NCBI GenBank assembly: GCA_937911505.1
Contig: CALEMF010000101.1
Span: 1 to 35,912 of the forward strand
Reading direction: 5' to 3'
DNA length: 35,912 nucleotides
Source: an uncultured Cytophagales bacterium
GTDB taxonomy: Bacteria > Bacteroidota > Bacteroidia > Cytophagales > Thermonemataceae
The translations under genes were made by a program, and so were the position numbers. The stretch's first letter is position 1. Each line of letters opens with the position of its first letter. The notes under the pieces were generated by a model that made no database searches, had not been told where the DNA came from, and saw only the letters and a program-made list of their open reading frames with translations. Shown here in pieces: positions 25,962 through 33,619 of this stretch.

Positions 25962-26027
25962 AACAAAAAATGTATATCTATGGGTTGTACTATACAAAAC
26001 CTTTCACCCATTCTATAGACAGACAAA

Positions 26028-27554
26028 ATGAAGATCAACGAAATTGAAAATGTAGCCCTTCAATACCTTAGGATAGACGACTATGAGGAGCTAAGGGAAT
26101 TGATGGTAGCCGCTTATCATACGATGCCTGAATCGTACTGGAAGGAGCATCATATCCATACACTTATCAATAAATTTCCAGAAGGACAGGTAGTCATTAA
26201 AGTTAATGATACGGTAGTGGGCTGCGCCTTATCGATCATTGTAGAACAAGAACGCATCGAAGAGCCACACACCTACCGTAGCATTACTGGTGACTATACT
26301 TTTAATTCGCATAATGCTGACGGTGGTATTCTTTATGGGATTGATGTTTTCATCAAGCCCGCCTTTCGTGGCTTACGCTTGGGCAGAAGGCTTTACGACT
26401 ATCGTAAAGAGCTATGCGAGAAAATGAACTTGAAGGGGATCGCCTTCGGCGGGCGTATTCCTAATTATCATAAATATGCCGATGCACTCAGCCCCAAAGA
26501 GTACATTGAGCAGGTACGTAAAAGGGAAATTCATGATCCTGTCTTGAGTTTTCAAATTTCCAACGATTTTCGCCCTACCCGTATCCTAAAAGGCTATCTA
26601 AAGGGTGACGGCGACTCTAACGAGTTCGCAGTGTTGCTAGAATGGGACAATATTTACTACGAAAAACCCTCCAAAAAAGCGGCTACAAAAAAGAAAGTAG
26701 TACGCTTAGGGCTGATCCAGTGGCAAATGCGTCCCTATGGCAGTTTGGATGAGCTGATGCAACAAGCAGAGTATTTTATAGATGCTGTTTCTGGCTATCG
26801 CGCAGACTTTGCACTCTTTCCTGAGTTTTTCAACGCACCACTGATGGCCGAAAATAACCACCTGTCTGAATCAGAGGCGATTCGAGAGTTGGCCAAGCAT
26901 ACGGCACAGATCGTACAGCAGTTTTCTGCTTTTTCTATCTCTTACAACATCAATATCATCTCGGGTAGTATGCCTGAGGTAAAAGATGGCTTGCTTTATA
27001 ATGTAGGATACTTATGTAAAAGAGATGGTAGCATAGAAAGGTACGAAAAGCTGCACGTTACCCCTGACGAAGCCAAAGTATGGGGCATGCAAGGCGGTAC
27101 CGAACTGAAAACATTCGATACAGATTGTGGAAAAATTGGTATTCTGATTTGCTACGACTCAGAATTTCCTGAGTTGAGCAGGTTGCTGGCAGATGACGGT
27201 ATGGATATTCTCTTTGTTCCCTTTCTGACAGACACCCAAAATGGTTATTCCCGTGTGCGGAATTGTGCGCGTGCCCGTGCCATAGAAAATGAGTGCTACG
27301 TAGCCATTGCGGGGAGCGTGGGCAACTTACCAAAAGTACATAACATGGACATCCAGTTTGCGCAGTCGATGGTATTTACACCTTGCGACTTCTCCTTTCC
27401 TACCAATGGTATCAAAGCAGAGGCTACACCCAACGCAGAGATGATCTTAATTGCCGATGTGGATATCGACCTACTCAAAGAACTGAACCAGTTTGGTAGT
27501 GTAAGAAACCTGAAGGATAGAAGAGTAGATGTTTTTGAGCTGAAGAAGCGTTAG
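26028..27554 (+). CDS. GNAT acetyltransferase - nitrilase superfamily fusion
   Basis: 508 residues in two domains. Residues about 8-195: GNAT fold with the acetyl-CoA loop RGLRLGRRLYDYRKELCEKM. Residues about 225-500: carbon-nitrogen hydrolase with the full Glu-Lys-Cys triad: Glu in LFPEFFNAPLMAE, Lys in RYEKLHVTPDE and Cys in ILICYDSEFPELSR. The architecture equals the known bifunctional GNAT/C-N hydrolase family (for example YhcX-like proteins). The substrate is not established; the pairing suggests that the two domains act on related amide or amine compounds. A terminator at 27576 follows. Confidence 0.93.
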   Translation: MKINEIENVALQYLRIDDYEELRELMVAAYHTMPESYWKEHHIHTLINKFPEGQVVIKVNDTVVGCALSIIVEQERIEEPHTYRSITGDYTFNSHNADGGILYGIDVFIKPAFRGLRLGRRLYDYRKELCEKMNLKGIAFGGRIPNYHKYADALSPKEYIEQVRKREIHDPVLSFQISNDFRPTRILKGYLKGDGDSNEFAVLLEWDNIYYEKPSKKAATKKKVVRLGLIQWQMRPYGSLDELMQQAEYFIDAVSGYRADFALFPEFFNAPLMAENNHLSESEAIRELAKHTAQIVQQFSAFSISYNINIISGSMPEVKDGLLYNVGYLCKRDGSIERYEKLHVTPDEAKVWGMQGGTELKTFDTDCGKIGILICYDSEFPELSRLLADDGMDILFVPFLTDTQNGYSRVRNCARARAIENECYVAIAGSVGNLPKVHNMDIQFAQSMVFTPCDFSFPTNGIKAEATPNAEMILIADVDIDLLKELNQFGSVRNLKDRRVDVFELKKR

Positions 27555-27575
27555 GAGAGTTTGATAGTAAGGCTT

Positions 27576-27621
27576 ACCCGAGCGTAGGCGCTTTAAGGCA
27601 CTTATGCTCGGGTGATTTTTT
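27576..27621 (+). terminator. terminator of the GNAT-nitrilase gene
   Basis: Arms at 27576-27591 and 27598-27613 pair over 16 positions with two G-T pairs and one mismatch; the outer ACCCGAGC/GCTCGGGT part is perfect. Six T follow at 27616-27621. It lies 11 bases before the convergent carbonic anhydrase stop. Confidence 0.8.
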
Positions 27622-27631
27622 AAGAGAATAT

Positions 27632-28393
27632 CTACATAAACGTTACTTCCCCTGCATCCATGTCATATACAGCTCCTACAATCTGTATCTCGCCTTTCTC
27701 TTCCATTTCCTTCAGGATAGGACTTTTCTTTCTTATCTCTTCGAGGTTGTACTTTACGTTATTAACACACACTTCGTGAACTAGTGCTTCATTCTTACTG
27801 CTTTTCTCTCCTTCTATCTGGGTGGTCATCTCAACTGCAGGCTGAATCTTCGTGAGCATAGTAGTAATGTTACCGAGCTTCACATCGTCGATCGCTGCTT
27901 TCACAGCACCACAGTGCTCGTGTCCCATCACTAGAATTAGCTTTGAGCCAGACACTTTACAGGCAAACTCCATACTGCCTAGAATGTCTTCATTGACAAA
28001 GTTACCTGCTACACGTGCCACAAAAATGTCGCCGATGCCTCTATCAAATACATCTTCTACGGGTACACGGCTATCTACACAAGAAAGGACAATCGCCTTT
28101 GGAAACTGCGCGTTGGTACTTTTGCGTACTTGGGCGGAGTGATCGCGCGCGGTAAGGTCATTGCTCATAAAGCGTTTGTTCCCTTCTTTAAAAAGAGTAA
28201 CGACCTCATCAGGTGTAAGAGCAGCTTGCTCTTCGGCGGTTAGAACTTCTTCTACTAGTGGTTCTTGTGTTTCCGCAGCTACCTTAATTGTATCCTGCTC
28301 TTTATTAGTCTGCTCGTTGCTATTAGGTGTATTACAAGCATTTACAAGCAGGGAAAATAAAATAATAACGAAAAAAAATGTGGTTAGTCTCAT
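27632..28393 (-). CDS. beta-class carbonic anhydrase, predicted lipoprotein
   Basis: 253 residues. Signal peptide with lipobox LVNAC (Cys20) followed by an acidic/Asn-rich linker, so the enzyme is probably anchored outside the cytoplasm. The catalytic domain begins near residue 60: LTPDEVVTLFKEGNKRFMSN, then zinc ligand Cys105 with the Asp107-Arg109 dyad in SCVDSRVP, and His158 with Cys161 in GHEHCGAVKAA. All key residues are present. It interconverts CO2 and bicarbonate. Beta-carbonic anhydrases are usually cytoplasmic, so an envelope lipoprotein form is noteworthy, though exported beta-type forms are known. It is divergent from the gene at 28596. Confidence 0.93.
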   Translation of the reverse strand: MRLTTFFFVIILFSLLVNACNTPNSNEQTNKEQDTIKVAAETQEPLVEEVLTAEEQAALTPDEVVTLFKEGNKRFMSNDLTARDHSAQVRKSTNAQFPKAIVLSCVDSRVPVEDVFDRGIGDIFVARVAGNFVNEDILGSMEFACKVSGSKLILVMGHEHCGAVKAAIDDVKLGNITTMLTKIQPAVEMTTQIEGEKSSKNEALVHEVCVNNVKYNLEEIRKKSPILKEMEEKGEIQIVGAVYDMDAGEVTFM

Positions 28394-28595
28394 ATCAAAA
28401 AAATTAATGGTATCTAAAAAAATTTAATAACTACATCAACGTAGCAGAGTCTAAAAAATTACTGGTAGAAGCCTGTATTTCTTCTATGTATACAAGGCAT
28501 TTTATAGTAGATTAGTAAATATAAATGACCAAGTGTACTGATAAAAAGTTTAAATAAGTTATTGTAATTTTTTCCCTCCATTAACTATTGTCAGC

Positions 28596-29204
28596 ATGCA
28601 AAGAGAATTATTGATTGAAAGTATTAGAAAAGCTTTCCATGGCGTAAAGCTTGAAGAAGGCATAGGGCTATGGGAAGCACAGGGTTTAGACGATTACCTC
28701 CCTGCTGCACAATGTAAAAAACTGCGTGAGGTGGATGAAAGAGAAGATTGGCGGAAAATTCCTGTCATTAATTTATATAAATGTAGCTCTTCGCTATCTT
28801 TTTTCGATGCTAAGGGCTTTCGTTTTCACTTACCAATCTTTTTACTGTTTGCCTTAGATGTTTTTGAGGAAGAAGAAGATAGGCTCTTCGAAGAAGGGCT
28901 TGTAGAAGCCTATGCTGCGCCTGAGGTAGAGTTTCATCTTACAAATGTGGTTGATTATACGAAGGCGACTAGCCACGAAGAGAAAATGATGTATGCATAC
29001 CACGAAGAGCGTTTTTCTTTGCTTAATAAGCCACAGGTTACCTGTGTCATTGATTTTTTGCAGTATCGTCTTACAGAAATAGCAACCTACTCCAGTACTT
29101 ATCACACGAAAAACTTTGACGCCTCCCCAGCAACAGTAAACTCTAATAGGTATTATAGTCGACTGAAGAAAGCGTTGGCTTACTGGACGGCGAAACGTTT
29201 GTAA
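28596..29204 (+). CDS. DUF6714-like small protein
   Basis: 202 residues, soluble, acidic. ESIRKAFHGVKLEEGIGLWE, EDWRKIPVINL, SLSFFDAKGFRFHLPIFLLF and FLQYRLTEIA form the recognisable core; the pattern of an early helix, a W-x-x-I, FFD-x-x-GFRF-x-LP and a late helix fits what I recall of the DUF6714 family. Proteins of this style often accompany polymorphic toxins or occur alone as possible immunity proteins, but no toxin is next to it. Function unknown. It begins the series leading to the carotenoid genes, although a promoter-like element at 29216 separates it from the next gene. Confidence 0.75.
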   Translation: MQRELLIESIRKAFHGVKLEEGIGLWEAQGLDDYLPAAQCKKLREVDEREDWRKIPVINLYKCSSSLSFFDAKGFRFHLPIFLLFALDVFEEEEDRLFEEGLVEAYAAPEVEFHLTNVVDYTKATSHEEKMMYAYHEERFSLLNKPQVTCVIDFLQYRLTEIATYSSTYHTKNFDASPATVNSNRYYSRLKKALAYWTAKRL

Positions 29205-29215
29205 GACATTCCCTA

Positions 29216-29223
29216 TATTTTTG
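29216..29223 (+). promoter_or_regulatory. putative -7 element upstream of the DUF3885-like gene
   Basis: TATTTTTG matches TAnnTTTG, 38 bases before the start at 29261. A TTTG at 29198-29201 is 14 bases upstream, shorter than the usual spacing. Confidence 0.4.
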
Positions 29224-29260
29224 GTGATAAAGTCATCTTTTCCTATATCTGTTTAACTTT

Positions 29261-29851
29261 ATGTTTCTTATGGCTACCTTCTCCTTTATTGACTACTGGC
29301 AAAAAAACTACCCTGATGCCCTCCCGCTAGGCTACGACCTAAGAGAGGTTTATACCAACAGATGGTTAAGGATACATAGCCTGCCTGCTTCTAAAAGATA
29401 TGCGGAGACAGAAGAAGAGTACCAAACGATTCTTTACAGGCAAAACCAGCTTATGGAAGATTTGATAGGTGAAGGTACTGAACTCGTAACGCTATTTGGC
29501 CTATATGGAGATGAGATAACAGATGATGCTTATAAAGCGCTTTCTGATTTCAGTTCATTTGATAAGGTAGCCTCACTTGATCTACACCAAACCCGCCCAA
29601 CCATACACGAAGAAGGTACTTACCTTGACATTTATATAAAAATAGAACGTTGGCATAAGGGAAGCAAGGATGTTATTTTACGTGCCATTGCCGATGATAC
29701 CCTACGTATGCTATTTATCTGCCCTTCAAAACAATGTATTATAGCACCTTACGATGGAGGTGTTGATGTGATTGTTACCCCTGCTACACAAAGAGATACG
29801 CTTAAAAAGAAGTATCACGCTTGGCTTTCTAAAAGAACAGATGGATTATAA
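29261..29851 (+). CDS. DUF3885-like small protein
   Basis: 196 residues (or 193 from a second ATG at 29270), soluble. Features are ALPLGYDLREVYTNRWLRIH, RQNQLMEDLIGEGTELVTLF, the strand ILRAIADDTLRMLFICPSKQ, IAPYDGGVDVIV and the ending KKKYHAWLSKRTDGL. The final part (YDGGxDxI, then Tyr-His-x-Trp-Leu-Ser-x-Arg) agrees with the DUF3885 family as I recall it. No function is established; such proteins are sometimes listed among immunity-like families. It stands 60 bases before the carotenoid hydratase gene. Confidence 0.72.
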   Translation: MFLMATFSFIDYWQKNYPDALPLGYDLREVYTNRWLRIHSLPASKRYAETEEEYQTILYRQNQLMEDLIGEGTELVTLFGLYGDEITDDAYKALSDFSSFDKVASLDLHQTRPTIHEEGTYLDIYIKIERWHKGSKDVILRAIADDTLRMLFICPSKQCIIAPYDGGVDVIVTPATQRDTLKKKYHAWLSKRTDGL

Positions 29852-29911
29852 ACCGAAAAACATAACGTTTTTAAATTTTATTTGTTTCTTAGGCAGGTAC
29901 CAAGGTTCGAT

Positions 29912-30598
29912 ATGACACAAATACTCTTAAAATTACGTAATAGCCTGCTGAGTAACCATCAAACACTACTCAATGCCTCCCTTACTACGCTAATAGTAGT
30001 TCACTTTTCTGGGTTAATAGGCATTAGCAGTGCTTACCAAGCGTGGTTTCTCGACTTTACTTGGCTCAATCTCTCACTCACCGTTCTCTTACTGCTTATC
30101 AACACCACCGATCTCAACGCTAAAGTCTTAGCTGCCTTTTTACTGGTAGCAGCGATTGGCTTTCTCATGGAAGCGCTAGGCGTAGCGACAGGTGCCATTT
30201 TTGGAAGTTACTATTACGGAGAGACGCTCGGCCTGAAATTTTTTGGTGTTCCCTTGACGATTGCTCTTAATTGGGCTGCCCTCGCTTTTGCTGCTGCCTT
30301 TTTAGTAAGACGCTTACGCATTCCTTGGGCATTTCAGGCAGTAGTAGGTGGCCTTATTCCAGTAGGGCTAGACTCGCTGATGGAGCCGCTTTGCCATATT
30401 CTTGATTTCTGGTACTGGAAAGACAACATTGTTCCTCTGGAGAATTACATCGTCTGGTACTTACTTGGGACATTGTTTGTAGGTTTTTTTATTAAAGTAG
30501 TCGAGGGGCATCATAATCGTCTGGCGGTTTACTATTTGGTCATTCTAGTAGTATTTTTTGCCGCCCTTAATATCTCACATCAACTCATTACCTTATGA
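29912..30598 (+). CDS. cruF: carotenoid biosynthesis membrane protein, CruF-like hydratase
   Basis: 228 residues from ATG 29912, preceded by AAGG; an in-frame TTG at 29882 is less likely. About seven membrane helices. The conserved motifs of the DUF422/CruF family are present: MEALGVATGAIFGSYYYGET, KFFGVPLTIALNWAALAFAA and PVGLDSLMEPLCHILDFWYW. CruF adds water to the psi end of gamma-carotene-type molecules, giving 1'-hydroxy carotenoids. It is coupled to the lycopene cyclase gene by an ATGA overlap, which supports joint work on monocyclic hydroxycarotenoids (saproxanthin or myxol type). The exact product cannot be read from sequence, so the symbol is by family. Confidence 0.83.
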   Translation: MTQILLKLRNSLLSNHQTLLNASLTTLIVVHFSGLIGISSAYQAWFLDFTWLNLSLTVLLLLINTTDLNAKVLAAFLLVAAIGFLMEALGVATGAIFGSYYYGETLGLKFFGVPLTIALNWAALAFAAAFLVRRLRIPWAFQAVVGGLIPVGLDSLMEPLCHILDFWYWKDNIVPLENYIVWYLLGTLFVGFFIKVVEGHHNRLAVYYLVILVVFFAALNISHQLITL

Positions 30599-31743
30599 AA
30601 CAATATGATTACATCATAGCTGGTGCAGGCTGTGCAGGACTCAGCCTTTTGTATCGTATGCTAAAAGAGCCACTTCTGCAAGATAAGCGCATCTTAGTGA
30701 TTGATAAAGTGAGAAAAGATCAAAATGACAGAACTTGGTGCTTTTGGGAAAAGGGAGCTGGACTCTTTGAACCTATTGTACACCACCAATGGCGTACCCT
30801 ACAATTCTTGACTGAAAACTTGACGAAGCAGTTTACACTAGGCGACTACCGCTATAAAATGATCAAGGGAATCGATTTTTACCATTATGTCTTATCAGAA
30901 GCGACTAAGTTTGAGAACGTGGATTTCCAATACGAAAAAATTCAAAAGATAGCAGCTAAAGAGGACCACGCACTTGTTGAAACGCGAGAGAATACCTACA
31001 CAGCGCCTTATGTGTTCAACTCTACAGGCTTCTTTAATCCAGCCATTAACGAAGAAAACTCGCTCTTACAACACTTTGAGGGGTGGATTATCAAAACACC
31101 TACCCCAACCTTCGATAGTAACGTAGGTACCTTTATGGACTTCAGGCTTAGCCAAGCGCACGGCGACACTTTTATGTATGTATTCCCCATGAACGCCCAG
31201 GAGGCTTTGGTAGAATATACGTTGTTCAGCCCGAAGGTCTTGAGTAAAGCGGAATATAAAAGTGGGCTGGAGAACTACATCAAAGATTTTTTAAAGATCG
31301 ATGACTATGAGATTGTCCACAGAGAGTTTGGCATTGTACCTATGTCACTAGCGAAGTTTCCACGTTATCCTGAGGTACATCAGCGCATTATCAACATGGG
31401 TACGGCAGGTGGGTTTACCAAGGCAAGTAGTGGGTATACTTTTCAGTTTATTCAGCGTAATGCACAGTTCATAGTCGATCAGCTTAAGCAAGGCAAGTCG
31501 CCTGCGCAAAAAATCACTTTTCGTGATAAAATGTTTGAGTGGTACGATCGTACCTTACTAGAAGTGATTCTCTCTGATAAAATGAGTGGAAAAGAGGTAT
31601 TTGCCATTATGTTTAAGAAACTATCTCCTGAAAAGATTTTTGCTTTCTTAGATAACGACAGCTCTTTTCTCGATGAACTTGTCATCATGAATAGTGTTCC
31701 TAAAAAAACATTCATCACGGCAGGATTAAAGCAGTTGAAGTAA
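30595..31743 (+). CDS. crtY: lycopene cyclase (CrtY family)
   Basis: 382 residues. Starts with an FAD-binding Rossmann motif, YDYIIAGAGCAGLSLLYRML, then RTWCFWEKGAGLFEPI (family signature), FNSTGFFNPAI, MYVFPMNAQEALVEYTLF (the cyclase motif with the key acidic residue) and MGTAGGFTKASSGYTFQF. It converts psi ends of lycopene to beta-ionone rings at the membrane. The ATG overlaps the stop of cruF (ATGA). Other carotenoid genes (crtB, crtI, crtZ) are not in the window, so the pathway is spread over the genome. No terminator with a T run is evident after the stop. Confidence 0.92.
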   Translation: MKQYDYIIAGAGCAGLSLLYRMLKEPLLQDKRILVIDKVRKDQNDRTWCFWEKGAGLFEPIVHHQWRTLQFLTENLTKQFTLGDYRYKMIKGIDFYHYVLSEATKFENVDFQYEKIQKIAAKEDHALVETRENTYTAPYVFNSTGFFNPAINEENSLLQHFEGWIIKTPTPTFDSNVGTFMDFRLSQAHGDTFMYVFPMNAQEALVEYTLFSPKVLSKAEYKSGLENYIKDFLKIDDYEIVHREFGIVPMSLAKFPRYPEVHQRIINMGTAGGFTKASSGYTFQFIQRNAQFIVDQLKQGKSPAQKITFRDKMFEWYDRTLLEVILSDKMSGKEVFAIMFKKLSPEKIFAFLDNDSSFLDELVIMNSVPKKTFITAGLKQLK

Positions 31744-31833
31744 CCGTAATAATTGTTTAGTAGTTGCAATGGTGAAGTCATCTTTGCATATTATTCCTTG
31801 CAAATCGAGTAAAATAATGGGTATTTCTTCTTG

Positions 31834-31877
31834 CTAATTTTGGCTACTCACCCTACCTTGTGGTGACCCAAAATTAG
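31834..31877 (+). promoter_or_regulatory. perfect inverted repeat containing a -7-like element upstream of the VOC gene
   Basis: CTAATTTTGG (31834-31843) and its exact complement CCAAAATTAG (31868-31877) enclose a second inner pair TCACC/GGTGA (31848-31852 and 31862-31866). The left arm holds TAATTTTG (31835-31842), a full TAnnTTTG match, and by symmetry the right arm holds one on the other strand. The VOC start is 22 bases downstream. It may be an operator over a promoter, a leader hairpin, or a weak terminator for crtY (no T run). Confidence 0.5.
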
Positions 31878-31899
31878 TGCCTCACTAAAACCAAAGTGT

Positions 31900-32274
31900 A
31901 TGCTCAAAGAACACCCTATCGATACAGTCTTACTCATTACAGACAAAAATCTCGCAACGGAGTTTTACCAGCAAAAGGTAGGCTTAGACATCGTCGAAGA
32001 AGATGAACATCGTATTGTGGTTGCCTCTGGTCCAGGAAGAATCACTTTATCGCTCAGTACTACTGGCACGAGCGATACCCAAACACAGGCTTCTTGGCGA
32101 GTGAAAGACATCGCAGAAGAATTACAAGTTTTACGTCAGCGCGGTATACACCCAGAAGAGTACAATGATGAATTTATTCAGACGAAAAATGGCATTGCAG
32201 ATGTAGGCTTTGCCTGGGCTGCTTGGATCGTAGACCCTTTCCAAAATGTGTTGGGCATTCTACAAATGAAATAA
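31900..32274 (+). CDS. VOC (glyoxalase/bleomycin-resistance fold) family protein
   Basis: 124 residues, a single VOC domain: PIDTVLLITDKNLATEFYQQ, KVGLDIVEEDEHRIVVASGP, the pattern RVKDIAEELQVLRQRGIHPE and a final AWIVDPFQNVLGILQMK. The fold binds metal and small molecules in enzymes or resistance proteins; the metal ligands are not all obvious here, so the substrate stays open. The next gene starts 3 bases after the stop, so both are probably cotranscribed. Confidence 0.85.
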   Translation: MLKEHPIDTVLLITDKNLATEFYQQKVGLDIVEEDEHRIVVASGPGRITLSLSTTGTSDTQTQASWRVKDIAEELQVLRQRGIHPEEYNDEFIQTKNGIADVGFAWAAWIVDPFQNVLGILQMK

Positions 32275-32277
32275 TGT

Positions 32278-32706
32278 ATGTTACAAATCGGCGGATACAT
32301 TAATTTACTGATAAGCGTAGGGCACCTGGTAGGACTTCTATGGGCAGCACAAATGTTTGAAGTAACAGGAATTGGTAAAGAAATGCAGCGGCTTTCGCAA
32401 ATCGACGCTTCGCTTCCCTATCTACTCACTGTTTTTGTAGCCGTAGTATTTTTCATTTTTGGTCTTTATGGATTATCTGCTGCTGGAAAGTTTAAACAAC
32501 TCCCTTTACTAAAACTAGGTATTTTCACCATCGCAGGCATCTATCTCTTACGTGGGATAGGAGAGCTAGTATTTGGTTTAGCCTTTCAAGAGGCGCATCC
32601 CTACAGAGAGGCGATGTACTCATTAATCGCGGTAGCCATTGGGCTTTTGTACCTACTAGGAGGACTTAGAAAATGGAGGTTGAAGAAATCCCTGACGCGT
32701 AAATAA
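32278..32706 (+). CDS. small four-helix membrane protein
   Basis: 142 residues with four membrane helices (about 5-24, 46-68, 78-98, 112-130), short loops and a basic C-terminus (LRKWRLKKSLTRK). The opening GGYINLLISVGHLVGLLWAA is seen in small unannotated membrane proteins of Bacteroidota. No function known. It is placed 3 bases after the VOC gene and 63 bases before the DUF2461 gene. Confidence 0.78.
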   Translation: MLQIGGYINLLISVGHLVGLLWAAQMFEVTGIGKEMQRLSQIDASLPYLLTVFVAVVFFIFGLYGLSAAGKFKQLPLLKLGIFTIAGIYLLRGIGELVFGLAFQEAHPYREAMYSLIAVAIGLLYLLGGLRKWRLKKSLTRK

Positions 32707-32769
32707 TTATCTCTCTAACAACCACGTTCTTGATAGGTTATTATCTTATATTCCAATCTATAAACCGCT

Positions 32770-33420
32770 ATGAGCTTCTACCAAGTATTTGATTTTCTCA
32801 GAGACCTCCAAGACAATAACCGTAAAGAGTGGATGAATGAGCATCGGGATCGCTACGAAAATGCTAAGGCATTTATTATCAAATGGGCAGATGCGCTAAC
32901 AGATACCCTTACCGAAGTGGATGATGCCTTTGAGAAACCTGATCTTAGAAACGCTATTTCGCGGATCAACAACAACCTCCTGTACCATCCTAATAAACCT
33001 ACTTACAAAGATCATTTTGGTGTAGAATTATTGCTCTCAAGCGGCCCAAGCGGCTTTTATGTACATATTGGGCTAAAAGATAGCTTTATTGGAGGAGGTA
33101 TTCACAACCCTAGCAGTGATACCCTCAAGAAAATCAGAGCGGCGATTGATCATAACGGCAAAGCCTTGAAAGCCATTGTGGAAGAAAAAAAATTCCAAGC
33201 AATGTTCGGAGGACTCTCTCAAGAGAAAAAATTGAAGACTTCCCCCAAAGAATACGATACTTCTCATAAACACATCGAATTCTTACGGCTGAAATCGTTT
33301 ACTGCAGGCGTTTCTACTACCCAAAAAGAAATCGCCTCCGATGATTTCCAGAAACGTGTGGTAGAGGTTTACAAACAGCTTGTACCTTTTGGAAAATTTC
33401 TCAATGAGGCCTTGGCGTAG
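32770..33420 (+). CDS. DUF2461 (TIGR02453) family protein
   Basis: 216 residues covering the family from end to end: FLRDLQDNNRKEWMNEHRDR, YENAKAFIIKWADAL, AISRINNNLLYHPNKPTYKD, GPSGFYVHIGLKDSFIGGGI, HNPSSDTLKKIRAAID, LKTSPKEYDTSHKHIEFLRL. The family is found across bacteria and fungi with no firm biochemical role. Length and motifs are normal. The gap to the epimerase is 199 bases, so it may end the small run that starts at 31900. Confidence 0.92.
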   Translation: MSFYQVFDFLRDLQDNNRKEWMNEHRDRYENAKAFIIKWADALTDTLTEVDDAFEKPDLRNAISRINNNLLYHPNKPTYKDHFGVELLLSSGPSGFYVHIGLKDSFIGGGIHNPSSDTLKKIRAAIDHNGKALKAIVEEKKFQAMFGGLSQEKKLKTSPKEYDTSHKHIEFLRLKSFTAGVSTTQKEIASDDFQKRVVEVYKQLVPFGKFLNEALA

Positions 33421-33619
33421 CGCTTTTAGTATATGTGCTTTTGGTAATACTTTTTTGATTGTACTTTCAAAAGCTTTCTACTATTGTTATTTTCGTTAAA
33501 AAGATAGTGATGGCAGCGTATAACACAAGCAATTTAACTGTTGAAGCCTAGAAATTGAGCTTCAATCACTAGGGATTACCATCAGCCTAGCAGCGCTCTA
33601 TTTCAAAACCAATTAAACG

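Noticed and set aside
33541..33565. Inverted repeat TTGAAGC/GCTTCAA upstream of the epimerase
   Set aside because: Seven pairs with no T run or promoter box nearby; could be chance.
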